A stretch of DNA of 64,000 bases from Pseudomonas azadiae (GCF_019145355.1 NZ_JAHSTY010000001.1:806001-870000), one strand, 5' to 3'; shown: positions 43,217 to 52,818, counted from the stretch's first letter. Notes: generated by a model from the letters alone, not told the origin. Program-made: numbers and translations.

Positions 43217-44563
43217 TCAGGGCTTGAAGTTTTTCATCAGTTTGAAGAGGTGACCGGGCCAGAGCCATCGTGTCTTGGGCTGCTCACCCGTGTCGGCGAG
43301 GGCTTGGAAGAGGCTATTGGTGCGCGCCTCGCCGGCGGGACCGTCCAGGGTTGAACGCTGTTGCGTTTGATCCGTTGGGGGCTCGGCGGGCTTGTACACC
43401 TGGCGGGTGGCCTTATCCAGCCTGTAACCCTCGGCCTTGCCGTACTCGGTGAGGCTCCATACACCGTTGACGACCTGCGTGACTGCTTTGGAAGGTGGGA
43501 GCCTTATATCCTTGTGCGTGGTGCTGACGACATGATCTTCGACTCTGGCTCTTTTGAAGGTGGTGAACTCACTGCCAAGTGGAGGTTGATCCGCGCCCTC
43601 ACTGGAGAATTTTTTTACCATCCGCTCCAGGAAAGGTATGCCGCCAATGTTGATGAACGATCCGTGGTCCGGGCTCAGAATGTATCGCAAAAAGCCCTGG
43701 TCGATACGGGTGCTATTGATTGCCGAACCGTTGAGTATGCTGGAGGCGGTTGCGGCGTCCTCCGGCTTGAAATCCAAGATCACTCGATACCCGTCCGTGT
43801 CGTAGCCATTATTGCCACTGAGTTGACGCCCGTCGCTGTAATAACGGTAGGTGCTGAGTGACATGACCAATCGATCGACGTAAGCCAGATCCGCGCCTTG
43901 CGACTGTGCATAGGCGTACATGTCCCCGATCAAGGCGCGATCATCAAGGGTCAGGAATTCGCTGCGTCTTTGAGTGACGTTTTCAAAGGTCGCCGGTGGC
44001 AAGGCGACGGGGGGTTCGCGATTGTTGAACAAGCGCGAAACCATGATGTCACGGCCATTGACAGAGACCGACTTCGAACTCGACGCAGTTGGAGACTCCA
44101 TCGAGTGCATCGTTTCCCAAGCTGTGCGTCGCTCGTTAACAGTAAAGGCGCCACTGTCATCGCGGGCGATCAGGTTGAGTTGATCGCGCCCAAGCCCGTT
44201 GAAGGGGTTTGTATCGTGGCCGTTCAGGAAGTCAGTCGCCTGTCGCGCCCGTGCCAACAGTTCCGGGTGGGTGGTATTGGGTATTTCTGCGTCGTGTTGC
44301 GTGTTGTTGGCGAAATATTCTTCGCCTGTGATCGGGTCGAGCGGATCGGTGCTTTTCTGCTCCACACTGGCTGCAGCCCGCGTTGCCGCGTCACTCAATT
44401 GAAGTGCCAGGATTGAAACCGTAGTGGAAGTGCCACGATTTGAAGAAATGGATGCGGCATTTTTGCTGTCCTCCGGCGACACCGGGCGCCGGGCAACAAC
44501 GCTGGCGGCATCGTTTGCCGGGCGGGTGTTAGACGAGGACGTAGATGAACTGACGTTAATCAT
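43217..44563 (-). CDS. Unknown protein with Ser-rich effector-like N terminus
   Basis: A 448-residue protein without signal peptide or membrane segment. The first 50 residues hold 14 Ser, no acidic residue in the first 12 and Val at position 4 (MINVSSSTSSSNTRPANDAA), the composition reported for Pseudomonas type III effectors. A central motif, GLGRDQLNLIARDDSGAFTVNERRTAW, is shared with a group of Pseudomonas hypothetical proteins that I recall but cannot name. The C-terminal part is hydrophilic. ATG follows AAGGTG. No hrp box was seen upstream and no secretion genes are nearby, so secretion is speculation. Confidence 0.72.
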   Translation of the reverse strand: MINVSSSTSSSNTRPANDAASVVARRPVSPEDSKNAASISSNRGTSTTVSILALQLSDAATRAAASVEQKSTDPLDPITGEEYFANNTQHDAEIPNTTHPELLARARQATDFLNGHDTNPFNGLGRDQLNLIARDDSGAFTVNERRTAWETMHSMESPTASSSKSVSVNGRDIMVSRLFNNREPPVALPPATFENVTQRRSEFLTLDDRALIGDMYAYAQSQGADLAYVDRLVMSLSTYRYYSDGRQLSGNNGYDTDGYRVILDFKPEDAATASSILNGSAINSTRIDQGFLRYILSPDHGSFINIGGIPFLERMVKKFSSEGADQPPLGSEFTTFKRARVEDHVVSTTHKDIRLPPSKAVTQVVNGVWSLTEYGKAEGYRLDKATRQVYKPAEPPTDQTQQRSTLDGPAGEARTNSLFQALADTGEQPKTRWLWPGHLFKLMKNFKP

Positions 44564-44637
44564 GGGTATTCACCTTACCTATGAACATTCATTAAAACGC
44601 GCATCACCGAAAACGAGCGTGAGCGTTCGACACCTCA

Positions 44638-45144
44638 TCAGTACCTATATTTAAAACTTACCGAGTCCACACCAGCGGGACGAGCGTAAGGTCGCGCGCC
44701 ACCTAGGACTTTATGATTAATTACAACCTTTGAACCATGACCGAAGGCTTGATCATTAAAAAGCATCAATGTCCCGGAAGCATTTGGATAGATTTTTTCA
44801 CAGCTGTTTTGAGAACTGAACGGCAGAAAATAACACAACTCGACGTCTTCATTGATCGTGCCAAGATAGTAAGTTGTACGCCAACTAATCTCCAACAGCT
44901 GCTTGGGCCCCACGAGTGTTCCCGCAGGAATGTCGGGGTACAAAATATCGAAGATCGCGAACCCTACACCGGGATCAATATTAGAATTAGACAATATAAG
45001 TACCGGACTGGGCGCCTTCATTTTACTAATCGTGTACTCCGCAGCAGATGCATCAACCTGTGTAAGAATCATAAAAACTGCAAACAAGGCTATCGGGAAC
45101 TGACATGCGCCTTTGCTGTTTTGAAGCGCCATCAAGCTTTTCAT
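44638..45144 (-). CDS. Exported protein of unknown function
   Basis: A 168-residue protein from ATG MKSLMALQNSKGAC with a signal-like segment PIALFAVFMILTQVDASAAEY. The mature part is probably beta-rich (TISKMKAPSPVLILSNSNIDPGVGFAIFDILYPDIPAGTLVG...), with a Cys pair (LCYFLP...SCEKIYP) likely to form a disulfide. No family recognised. GC content is lower than neighbouring genes, suggesting transfer. It ends 74 bases before the effector-like gene on the same strand. Confidence 0.7.
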   Translation of the reverse strand: MKSLMALQNSKGACQFPIALFAVFMILTQVDASAAEYTISKMKAPSPVLILSNSNIDPGVGFAIFDILYPDIPAGTLVGPKQLLEISWRTTYYLGTINEDVELCYFLPFSSQNSCEKIYPNASGTLMLFNDQAFGHGSKVVINHKVLGGARPYARPAGVDSVSFKYRY

Positions 45145-45389
45145 AATCATCACCATAGAGTCATGTATTAACACTTAAGGTTCAAATCAAGCCAGCTGTA
45201 AGATTCACGCCTCTACCATTGCACGATTAATTAACCGAAGAAAGCCATGCACTTCCTAAAATAACGAAGGACAACTCCGTCAGACTCTAAAGTAGGAATG
45301 CGTGAGCTACTTCCTAGTCCCGCCTGCCCTCTACCCAAACGGCCTGTTTGGGTACATGCTGCGCCACCTCATATCAAGGACGATAAACA

Positions 45390-46430
45390 GTGAAAACCAC
45401 CCTCGCCGCGCTCCTTTTGCTCTGCTTGACCGCTCCTGCGTCGGCTGAGGAAACCGCCGTTGGTTTTCGAAGCACCACCCTGCCCGACGCGCAAAACAAT
45501 CGCCCATTACAGATGGTGGTCTGGTACCCCGCCGCTACCGCTGCCACCCCCGAGCTGATCGCCGACAACCCCGTCTTCGTCGGTGCCCCCGGCGTGCCCG
45601 ACGCACCGCCGGCTGCGGGTGAGTATCCGTTGGTGGTGCTTTCCCATGGGTATGGCGGCAATTGGGGCAACCAGGTGTGGCTGGCCAGCGCCTTGGCGCA
45701 CCAGGGTTATATCGTCGCGGCGGTCAACCACCCCGGCACCACCAGCAAGGATCGCAGCCCGCAAGCGGCCGCACAGTTGTGGCAACGCCCCAAAGACTTG
45801 AGCCGCGCCATCGATGCGGTACTGGCTCAGCCAGAGCACTTTGGCGCGGTGGCGAAGCAGCGAATTGCCGCAGTGGGGCATTCCATCGGCGGCTGGACGG
45901 TGATGGAGATCGCCGGTGCGCGTTTTGATCCCGTGCTGTTTGCCCGGGACTGCGCCATCCACCCCAAGTTAGGCGGCTGCATCGGCTATAAGCAGATGAA
46001 CCCTGCCGGCACCCCAGCCGCGAAGGCCGAACTGGCAAAGGACTTGAGCGATAAACGCGTCACCGCCATCGTGTCTTTGGACCTGGGCCTGTCGCGCGGC
46101 TTCACCGACGCCAGCCTGGCCGCGTTGCCGGTGGCGGCGCTGGTGATTGCGGGCGGCGTGCCTACGGAGGATATGTCGCCCGAACTGGAGTCGGCTGACA
46201 TGGTCAGGCGCATGCCCAAAGCGTCGACGCAGTATGTGGAGATTAGCGATGCGACCCACTTCAGTTTTATGGCGATCTGCAAGCCGGGCGGCATGGCGTT
46301 GATTGAAGAGGACTCGCCGGGGGATGGGATGATTTGCCGGGATGGCCAGGGAGGTCGGCCACGGGAGGCGATTCAGCAGCAGGTTGTGGAATTGATCACA
46401 GCGTTTCTGGTCCGTACAAAATCCCATTAA
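45390..46430 (+). CDS. Exported dienelactone-hydrolase/PAF-acetylhydrolase-like alpha/beta hydrolase
   Basis: A 346-residue protein with signal peptide MKTTLAALLLLCLTAPASA. Alpha/beta-hydrolase motifs: LVVLSHGYGGNWGN (oxyanion loop), VGHSIGGWTVMEIAG (nucleophile Ser), and DATHFSFM (base His). Cysteines (RDCAIHPKLGGC) may form a disulfide. The family includes lipoprotein-like lipases and acetylhydrolases. Substrate unknown. Stands alone. Confidence 0.9.
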   Translation: MKTTLAALLLLCLTAPASAEETAVGFRSTTLPDAQNNRPLQMVVWYPAATAATPELIADNPVFVGAPGVPDAPPAAGEYPLVVLSHGYGGNWGNQVWLASALAHQGYIVAAVNHPGTTSKDRSPQAAAQLWQRPKDLSRAIDAVLAQPEHFGAVAKQRIAAVGHSIGGWTVMEIAGARFDPVLFARDCAIHPKLGGCIGYKQMNPAGTPAAKAELAKDLSDKRVTAIVSLDLGLSRGFTDASLAALPVAALVIAGGVPTEDMSPELESADMVRRMPKASTQYVEISDATHFSFMAICKPGGMALIEEDSPGDGMICRDGQGGRPREAIQQQVVELITAFLVRTKSH

Positions 46431-46521
46431 AAGAAAACGCTACTCAATAAAAAACGACCCAGGGCCGGCGTCGGATTTTAAGCTGGTATCATCCCGCGCC
46501 ATTGCCACTCGGGTAGAACAC

Positions 46522-46683
46522 ATGAACCGCCAGAAAAAACTCAAGCAACTCTTCAAGGCCAAAGCCAAAAAAGCCAGCGCCAAACTGGCGCCGAAAAGCA
46601 AGGATCAGTACATCAGCAAAGCTGACCGGGAAAAGCTCGCTGCGCAAGCGGCAGAAGACTCAGGCCTTCCCCGGGAGAGCTGA
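46522..46683 (+). CDS. DUF2986-like small basic protein
   Basis: A 53-residue protein, MNRQKKLKQLFKAKAKKASA at the start and EKLAAQAAEDSGLPRES at the end, matching the short DUF2986 family of gamma-proteobacteria (N-terminal Lys-rich helix). Function unknown. Preceded by GTAGAACAC, only a weak ribosome site. It is missed by length filters. Confidence 0.75.
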   Translation: MNRQKKLKQLFKAKAKKASAKLAPKSKDQYISKADREKLAAQAAEDSGLPRES

Positions 46684-46736
46684 TCAACGTGCGGCACCGA
46701 CTTGAGCTTCAGCCAAACGGCGATGGCGGCCGGCAG

Positions 46737-46802
46737 ATGATGAAGACGCCAGCAGTGCCGGCCCCTTCGCAGCCTCGCTGGGGCTCGACAGCTCCCACGG
46801 TG
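46737..46802. repeat. Half REPIN, family C
   Basis: Right half only: GCCTTCGCAGCCTCGCTGGG then GCTCGACAGCTCCCAC. The left GTGGGAGC arm is lost. Confidence 0.8.
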
Positions 46803-46835
46803 GATCTTCAGCGCGAGCGAGAACCCGCGCACTGA

Positions 46836-48050
46836 TCAGCACCCGCTCAGCACCGCCTTCGGCCGCTGCTCACCGGCAAAGAAAAACGGCCGCAACCGCA
46901 CGCCCACGCTGTTGCCGATGAATGCCGCCACCAGCCACACCCAGCCATGCAGGCTTCCCGAAGCGATGCCGCTGAAGTAGGCGCCGATGTTGCAGCCGTA
47001 CGCCAGGCGCGAACCGTAACCGAGCAGCAGGCCGCCGATGACCGCGGCGATCAGCGAACGCGCCGGGATGTTCAGGCTGGGGGCGAAGCGGCCAGCCAGG
47101 CCGGCCGCCAGCAGCGCGCCGAGGACGATGCCGATGTCCATCACGCTGGTGATGTCTTCCCACACCGGCGCGGCCAAGGCCTTGGCGTTGCCGGGCATCT
47201 GCCAGAATGCCCAGGCGCTGACGTCCACCCCCAACCCGCTCGCCACCTTGGCGCCCCACAGCGCGAACGCCGAGGTGATGCCCCACGGGCGCCCTGCCAG
47301 CGCCAGGGTGGCGTAGTTGAGCAACGCCAGGCCAATCGCGCCCCACAGCAGTGGCCAGGGTCCACGCAGGAAACGGCGCAGGCCCTGGTGCTCGCTTTTC
47401 ACACCCTCTTCCAGCTGACCGTGGCGGCGCTTTTCCAGGCGCACCGTGACCATCGCAATGAGCGCGAACATGGCCAGGCTGGCGAGCAAGGCCGGGAATA
47501 CGCCAAAGCTCTTGACGATGGAAACGGCGGGAAACGCAGGCAGCGCGAACCACCAGTCCACATGGTGCGTGGCGATCAACGAGCCGCAGATAAAGAATAA
47601 AAGTGTCACCAGCATGCGCGCGTTACCGCCGCCCACCGTGAACAGCGTGCCCGACGCACAGCCGCCACCCAACTGCATGCCGATGCCAAAGATGAACGCG
47701 CCGAACACCACCGACACCCCGGCCGGCGCCACCAGCCCGGCCACCGGTTGGCCGAACAAAGTCCCCGCGCCCAGCGCGGGGAAGAACAGCAGCACCGCCA
47801 GCGCAAGCATCACCATCTGCGCGCGCAAGCCGGCGCCACGGCGCTCATTGATAAAGACGCGCCAGGCAGAAGTGAAGCCGAAGGCGGCGTGGTAGAGGGT
47901 CAGGCCCAGTGCGGCGCCGACCACCAGCAAAAGCACCTGGCGCGAGCCAACGCTGTTTTGCAGGAACAGGGCGCCCAGTACCAGAATGATGAAGGCCACC
48001 AGCGGCGCGACGGGTTTGCGCGCGTGGATGAGAGGGACAGAGGTGCTCAT
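46836..48050 (-). CDS. YeeE/YedE family (TsuA-like) transporter
   Basis: A 404-residue membrane protein with about 9-10 hydrophobic segments and the paired motifs GMQLGGGCASGTLFTVGGGN and RLAYGCNIGAYFSGIASGSLHGW. The Cys residues in these motifs handle thiosulfate in the characterised TsuA. Starts at ATG of MSTSVPLIH; an upstream codon start would add 23 residues without merit. Likely imports thiosulfate or another sulfur compound. No thiosulfate-processing gene is adjacent. Confidence 0.9.
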   Translation of the reverse strand: MSTSVPLIHARKPVAPLVAFIILVLGALFLQNSVGSRQVLLLVVGAALGLTLYHAAFGFTSAWRVFINERRGAGLRAQMVMLALAVLLFFPALGAGTLFGQPVAGLVAPAGVSVVFGAFIFGIGMQLGGGCASGTLFTVGGGNARMLVTLLFFICGSLIATHHVDWWFALPAFPAVSIVKSFGVFPALLASLAMFALIAMVTVRLEKRRHGQLEEGVKSEHQGLRRFLRGPWPLLWGAIGLALLNYATLALAGRPWGITSAFALWGAKVASGLGVDVSAWAFWQMPGNAKALAAPVWEDITSVMDIGIVLGALLAAGLAGRFAPSLNIPARSLIAAVIGGLLLGYGSRLAYGCNIGAYFSGIASGSLHGWVWLVAAFIGNSVGVRLRPFFFAGEQRPKAVLSGC

Positions 48051-48120
48051 GGGGTATCTCGGTCTGTTTGAGAGGTGATTTCGCGGGGGGTAAGTATAAC
48101 CCTTTGAAGCAATATCCACT

Positions 48121-48726
48121 TGTGGGAGCTGTCGAGCTTTAGCGAGGCTGCGAAAGCGGTGGGTCAGACGAGGAAAATGTTGGCCATGCCGGCGCCTTCG
48201 CAGCCTCGCCGGGGCTCGACAGCTCCCACATTTGATCTTCGTCGCGCCTGAGATTGCGCCAGCCGCGACAACGCAAATCCAACCAACAAAAGCCGACCCC
48301 CTGTGGGAGCTGTCGAGCTTCAGCGAGGCTGCGAAAGCGGTGGGTCAGATGAGAAAAATGTCGACAATGCCGCCGCCTTCGCAGCCTCGCCGGGGCTCGA
48401 CAGCTCCCACATTTGATCTTCGTCGCGCCTGAGATTGCGCCAGCCGCGACAACGCAAATCCAACCAACAAAAGCCGCCCCACTGTGGGAGCTGTCGAGCT
48501 TTAGCGAGGCTGCGATAGCGGTGGGTCAGGCGAGGAAAATGTCGACCATGCCGCCGCCTTCGCAGCCTCGCCGGGGCTCGACAGCTCCCACATTTGGTCT
48601 TCGTCGCGCCTGAGATTGCGCCGGACGCTACAACGCAAATCCAACCAACAAAAGCCGCCCCTGTGGGAGCTGTCGAGCTTTAGCGAGGCTGCGAAAGCGG
48701 TGGGTCAGGCGAGGAAAATGTTGGCC
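48121..48726. repeat. Tandem array of family C REPINs
   Basis: Three complete REPINs (48121-48230, 48302-48411, 48483-48592) and a truncated fourth (48662-48726), repeated with period 181, 181 and 179 bases. The 70-base linkers are also conserved (CGTCGCGCCTGAGATTGCGCC, CAAATCCAACCAACAAAAGC), so the whole unit was duplicated, not just the REPINs. The last copy ends at the stop of the nuclease gene. Confidence 0.92.
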
Positions 48727-48747
48727 GTGCACCGCACCGCTGGCGAG

Positions 48748-49545
48748 TTACGTCCGCCCCACCGAGCCCCGAACCGGAAGGTTGCCCAGCAATTTCAGCC
48801 CCGTGCTTTTGACAAAAGCCTCGTAGTCCATCGGTCGCTGGATGCGTGTCTCTGCATTAGGCAACACATACGCCCACGCCCGCTGGGACGAGGCGTCGTA
48901 CACCAGCTTGAACAGCCGCGTCGGCACCCAGACCTTGTTGTCGCCAATGGTGCCATGGCCCGCATCGAACAGCGGCCCGGTAAAGACATACACGTCGCCG
49001 CCGGCGCGCGTGGCGAACTTGCGTACGTCGGCCTCGACCTTGCTCCAGATCTTGCGGTTGTTGGTGGGGTCTTGCGGCACCATGTTCGACAGCGCGAAGG
49101 ACTGCGCCATGGCTAAGGCACTCGGCGCGTCGGCGGCCGGGGATTGGTGCCCACGGTCCATCGCCGGGTGTTGGTCGCGGTAGTCGCTCAGTTGCGCACG
49201 CCCGGCCACGGGAATGCGCGGGTCGGCGTAGAAATGATTGGTGCGCTCCTCGCCCTTGGCGTCGCGCAGTTGGCGCGCGTTGAGGCGCTCGACCACCAGC
49301 AACGGCGTTTTGCTGGTCTGCGAATACAACACCGCAAAGCTGTTGGAGCACAGCGCCAGGGGTTTCATCGACGCAGGAACGGTGGCCGTCTTGATCGGCG
49401 TGGCAGCAGGGAACAACTCGGCGCAGCTGTCGAACGAGAGCTGTCGTTGCGCAGCGGAATACAGGTCGATCGGGCCACGCGCCTGTGCTGCGGTGGAGAA
49501 CAGAACCAGGGCCGACAGGCCAACTGCAAAAGTGCGTAGGAGCAT
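48748..49545 (-). CDS. Exported DNA/RNA non-specific endonuclease
   Basis: A 265-residue nuclease with signal peptide MLLRTFAVGLSALVLFSTAAQA. The active site DRGHQSPAAD and metal-ligand region NMVPQDPTNNRKIWSKVEADVRKF match the NucA/EndA family (His general base, Asn for Mg). It would degrade extracellular DNA or RNA, possibly as a nutrient source. Start ATG after AAAGATCTAAGC, weak site. A truncated REPIN lies immediately after the stop. Confidence 0.93.
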   Translation of the reverse strand: MLLRTFAVGLSALVLFSTAAQARGPIDLYSAAQRQLSFDSCAELFPAATPIKTATVPASMKPLALCSNSFAVLYSQTSKTPLLVVERLNARQLRDAKGEERTNHFYADPRIPVAGRAQLSDYRDQHPAMDRGHQSPAADAPSALAMAQSFALSNMVPQDPTNNRKIWSKVEADVRKFATRAGGDVYVFTGPLFDAGHGTIGDNKVWVPTRLFKLVYDASSQRAWAYVLPNAETRIQRPMDYEAFVKSTGLKLLGNLPVRGSVGRT

Positions 49546-49703
49546 GCTTAGATCTTTTTACCTGAGGATGAACAGACGGCCAGGGACGACCGTGCGGGGC
49601 CTATGGACCCTCATAAACAGGTTTAGTGCGCGCAGCCCTACAGATCAGGTTGAACCTCTCCTACACACAAAGGCTCACAAACCTACATTCTCGGGAGAAT
49701 CCT

Positions 49704-50783
49704 ATGACCCAGACCGCATTAGTCGTGGGCGCCAGCGGCATCGTTGGCAGCGCCATTACCCAATTACTGCTTGAGCAAAACTGGCAAGTCGCCGCCTTGT
49801 CCCGCCGTCCCTCGCCGGTACCGGGGGTGATCCCGGTCGCCGCCGACCTGCAAGACCCGGCCTCGCTGCAACAGGCCCTGGCCGAGCTCAAACCTACCCG
49901 TATATTCATCACCACCTGGTCGCGCCAGGCCACGGAAGCCGAGAACATCCGCGTCAACGCCGCCATGGTGCGCAACGTGCTGGATGCCGTGCGCCCCGCC
50001 GGGACGGTGCAGCATGTGGCGCTGGTCACCGGCCTGAAGCACTACCTCGGCCCGTTCGAAAACTATGGCAAGGGCAGCCTGCCGCAAACCCCGTTTCGCG
50101 AGGAGCAAGGCCGTCTCGACGTGGAAAATTTCTACTACGCCCAGGAGGACGAAGTCTTCGCCGCCGCTGAAAAGGACGGCTTCACCTGGAGCGTGCATCG
50201 CCCGCATACCGTCACTGGCGTGGCGGTAGGCAACGCGATGAACATGGCGACCACCCTGGCCGTCTACGCCAGCATCTGCAAACACACCGGGCGCCCCTTC
50301 GTATTCCCCGGCTCGCGCGTGCAGTGGGACAGCCTCACCGACATGACCGATGCGCGGCAACTGGCCAAACAGCAGCTGTGGGCCGCCACCACACAGGCGG
50401 CGGCGAACCAGGCGTTCAACATCACCAACGGCGATGTGTTTCGCTGGAAATGGATGTGGGGCCGGATCGCGGACTACTTCGGCCTCACCCCGGCCGACTT
50501 TCCCGCAACGCCCGCGCCGTTGGAGCAGCAGATGGCCGATGACCAGGACAGCTGGCGCCAGATCACGGCGGCGCACGGGCTGAAGGAAACCGATATCAGC
50601 CGGCTGATCTCGCCCTGGCACACCGACGCAGACCTCGGGCGGCCAATCGAAGTGGTCACGGACATGTCCAAAAGCCGCATGATGGGGTTCACCGCCTACC
50701 AGGCCAGCGATCAGGCGTTTTTCGATGTGTTCGACACATTGCGTGCAGCGCGGTTGATCCCAGATGACCTCAACCCGGCCTGA
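49704..50783 (+). CDS. SDR-family oxidoreductase, PRISE/progesterone-5-beta-reductase-like
   Basis: A 359-residue extended-type NAD(P)-binding protein. TALVVGASGIVGSAITQLLL is the Rossmann motif; ALSRRPSP fits NADP specificity. Later parts (HVALVTGLKHYLGPFENYGKG, the FYYAQEDEVF with the catalytic Tyr context, and WSVHRPHTVTGVAVGNAMN) match PRISE enone reductases. ATG after GGGAGAATCC. It should reduce an activated C=C bond; natural substrate unknown. Convergent with an MFS gene. Confidence 0.85.
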   Translation: MTQTALVVGASGIVGSAITQLLLEQNWQVAALSRRPSPVPGVIPVAADLQDPASLQQALAELKPTRIFITTWSRQATEAENIRVNAAMVRNVLDAVRPAGTVQHVALVTGLKHYLGPFENYGKGSLPQTPFREEQGRLDVENFYYAQEDEVFAAAEKDGFTWSVHRPHTVTGVAVGNAMNMATTLAVYASICKHTGRPFVFPGSRVQWDSLTDMTDARQLAKQQLWAATTQAAANQAFNITNGDVFRWKWMWGRIADYFGLTPADFPATPAPLEQQMADDQDSWRQITAAHGLKETDISRLISPWHTDADLGRPIEVVTDMSKSRMMGFTAYQASDQAFFDVFDTLRAARLIPDDLNPA

Positions 50784-50838
50784 CTGACTGCAGCGGCGGG
50801 CAGATCCTCTGCGCCCGTCCGCTCAGGCCCTGCTCGCC

Positions 50839-52056
50839 TCAATGCCCCACCACCGCCGGCCCATGGGCAGACCGTCGCCCCGGTTTGAAGCCATGGGCAT
50901 GCGCCGCCGCTGTGATCATCAGCGCCACCGCCAGCAACACCAGCATCGCCCACGGAAACACCGCTACGCCCCAGCGGTCGAGCAGCACCCCACCGACCAC
51001 GCCGCTGCCGGCAATCGCGCTGTTCCACGCCACCACGTTCAGCGACAACGCCACATCTGCGCCGTCGCCCGCCGCATCGGCCAGCGCGGTTTGCAGCAAG
51101 GTGGCGGCGCCGCCGAAACTCAGGCCCCATACGGCCACGCCGAGGTAGATCACCGAAGGCGCACTGCCCATCAAGCCGAACACCGCGCAGACCAGCGCAA
51201 ACATCATCAAGCTCACCAGCACGGTCTTGCGCAGCAACGCCTCGACCCGCTTGGCCGTCAACCAGATCCCCACCAGCGCAGCCACCCCGAAGACCAGCAG
51301 CACCAGGTCGACCCGATCGGCAAGGCCCGCCGGCGCCACGAATGGGGCGATGTAGGTGTACAAAATGTTGTGCGCCAGCATCCAACTGACCACCACCGCC
51401 AGCACCGGCCGTACCCCCGGCGTGGTCAGTACCTTACGCAACGACACACGTTGATGGGCGGGCTGCGGCGCGTAGTCCGGGACTTTCACCAGCACCCACG
51501 CAATCAGCGCCAGGCTTATCACCGACATCAGGCCAAACGTGGTGCGCCACCCCACCAGCCCGCCCAGCCAGGTCCCCAGCGGTACACCCAGCGATAACGC
51601 AATCGGCGTGCCGACCATCGCCAACGCCAACGCCCTGCCCTGTTGCTGCGGCGCGACCATGCGCCGGGCATAACCGGCCAGCAGGCTCCAGGCCAACCCT
51701 GCCGCCACGCCGGCAAAGAAGCGCGCCACCAGGATCACGCCATAGTGGGAGGACAGCGCCGTGATCGAGTTGAACAGCAGGAAGCCAACGATGGTCAGCA
51801 GCAGCACATTGCGCCGGCGCCAGCCCCGGGTGGCGATGGTCATGGGGATCACCGCCAGCACCGAGCCCAACGCATAAGCGGTGACCATCTGCCCTGCCAT
51901 CGACGGGGAGATCGCTAAGCCGTCGCTGATCAACGGCAAGAGACCGGCCGGCAGGGTTTCGGTGACGATGCAAATAAAACCGGTCATGGCCAGGGCGAGC
52001 AAGGCACCGATGGGCAGGCGGTCGGATGACGCCGATAAGGTCAGTGAGGGTGTCAC
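50839..52056 (-). CDS. MFS transporter, DHA1 sugar-efflux/drug family
   Basis: A 405-residue carrier. Start GTG after AAGGAG at six bases (a TTG two codons upstream is possible). The N terminus LPIGALLALAMTGFICIVTETLPAGLLPLISDGLAISPSMAGQ and later GTPIALSLGVPLGTWLGGLVGWRTTFG fit SotB/YdhP-like exporters. Divergent from a TetR regulator across 120 bases, so likely repressed by it. Substrate unknown. Confidence 0.92.
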   Translation of the reverse strand: MTPSLTLSASSDRLPIGALLALAMTGFICIVTETLPAGLLPLISDGLAISPSMAGQMVTAYALGSVLAVIPMTIATRGWRRRNVLLLTIVGFLLFNSITALSSHYGVILVARFFAGVAAGLAWSLLAGYARRMVAPQQQGRALALAMVGTPIALSLGVPLGTWLGGLVGWRTTFGLMSVISLALIAWVLVKVPDYAPQPAHQRVSLRKVLTTPGVRPVLAVVVSWMLAHNILYTYIAPFVAPAGLADRVDLVLLVFGVAALVGIWLTAKRVEALLRKTVLVSLMMFALVCAVFGLMGSAPSVIYLGVAVWGLSFGGAATLLQTALADAAGDGADVALSLNVVAWNSAIAGSGVVGGVLLDRWGVAVFPWAMLVLLAVALMITAAAHAHGFKPGRRSAHGPAVVGH

Positions 52057-52087
52057 GGGCAACTCCTTGAGCGAACTTAAATACTGA

Positions 52088-52141
52088 TCGATACAGATGT
52101 TGCGACTAGCTGACGCACATTGTCAACGACTTATGTATCGA
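52088..52141. promoter_or_regulatory. Inverted TCGATACA/TGTATCGA pair in the MFS/TetR gap
   Basis: TCGATACA at 52088-52095 and TGTATCGA at 52134-52141 are exact inverted octamers, with similar flanking (TGTATCGATCAGT versus TGTATCGACTAGT when read outwards). One is near each gene's start. Spacing between them is 38 bases. Probable TetR operators, by position only. Confidence 0.55.
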
Positions 52142-52176
52142 CTAGTATTTATCTCGCTATCCACCGGAGACCTGAC

Positions 52177-52818
52177 ATGGCACAAATGGGCCGCCCCCGC
52201 ACTTTCGACCGCGAACAGGCCGTGGAACAGGCCATGCACCTGTTCTGGCAGCACGGCTACGATGCCACTTCCCTCGCTCAGCTCAAGGCGGGCCTGGGTG
52301 GCGGTATCTCCGCGCCGAGTTTCTACGCGGCGTTCGGCTCCAAAGAGGCGCTGTTCGACGAATGCGTGCAGCGCTATCTGACGACCTACGCCCAGGTCAC
52401 CGAATGCTTGTGGGATGAAAGCCTGCAACCGCGTCAGGCGGTTGAAACAGCGTTGCGCCAGTCTGTACGCATGCAATGCGCAGACGGACATCCAAAAGGC
52501 TGCATGGTGGCGCTGGGGGTAATGAGTGCGCCGAGCCCGGAGAATGCACGGGTAGCGGATGGGTTGACGCAGTCGCGGCTACGCACGCGGGCCGGGATTG
52601 TGGCGTGCGTAGCGCGCGCGGTGCGTATGGGGCAATTGCCGGACACGATCAACCCGGCAGCAATGGCGGCGGTGTTCGATAGTTTCCTGCAGGGTGTTTC
52701 GATCCTGGCGCGGGACAATGTGCCCCACGCGACCCTCGACGCGGCGATCAGCCAACTCTTGCTGACCTGGGACGTTGCCGCCTCTACCGCACCGCCCATT
52801 CGTCCAGATACAGCATAA
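52177..52818 (+). CDS. TetR/AcrR family transcriptional regulator
   Basis: A 213-residue regulator from ATG MAQMGRPRTF after CCGGAGACC. HTH region: DREQAVEQAMHLFWQHGYDATSLAQLKAGLGGGISAPSFYAAFGSKEALF, typical of the AcrR-like branch that follows GRPRxFD. C-terminal ligand domain includes HPKGCMVALGVMSAPSPENARV, a motif found in TetRs next to MFS exporters. Divergent from such an exporter. Confidence 0.93.
   Translation: MAQMGRPRTFDREQAVEQAMHLFWQHGYDATSLAQLKAGLGGGISAPSFYAAFGSKEALFDECVQRYLTTYAQVTECLWDESLQPRQAVETALRQSVRMQCADGHPKGCMVALGVMSAPSPENARVADGLTQSRLRTRAGIVACVARAVRMGQLPDTINPAAMAAVFDSFLQGVSILARDNVPHATLDAAISQLLLTWDVAASTAPPIRPDTA

Noticed and set aside
43217..44563. A hrp-box-driven type III effector gene
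   Set aside because: No GGAACC-type box was found upstream and no secretion genes are in the window; only the N-terminal composition fits.
48121..48726. Regular spacing of similar units, considered as a CRISPR array
   Set aside because: The repeated unit is about 180 bases with internally inverted REPIN arms, and the linkers are conserved too. There are no short direct repeats with unique spacers and no cas genes.
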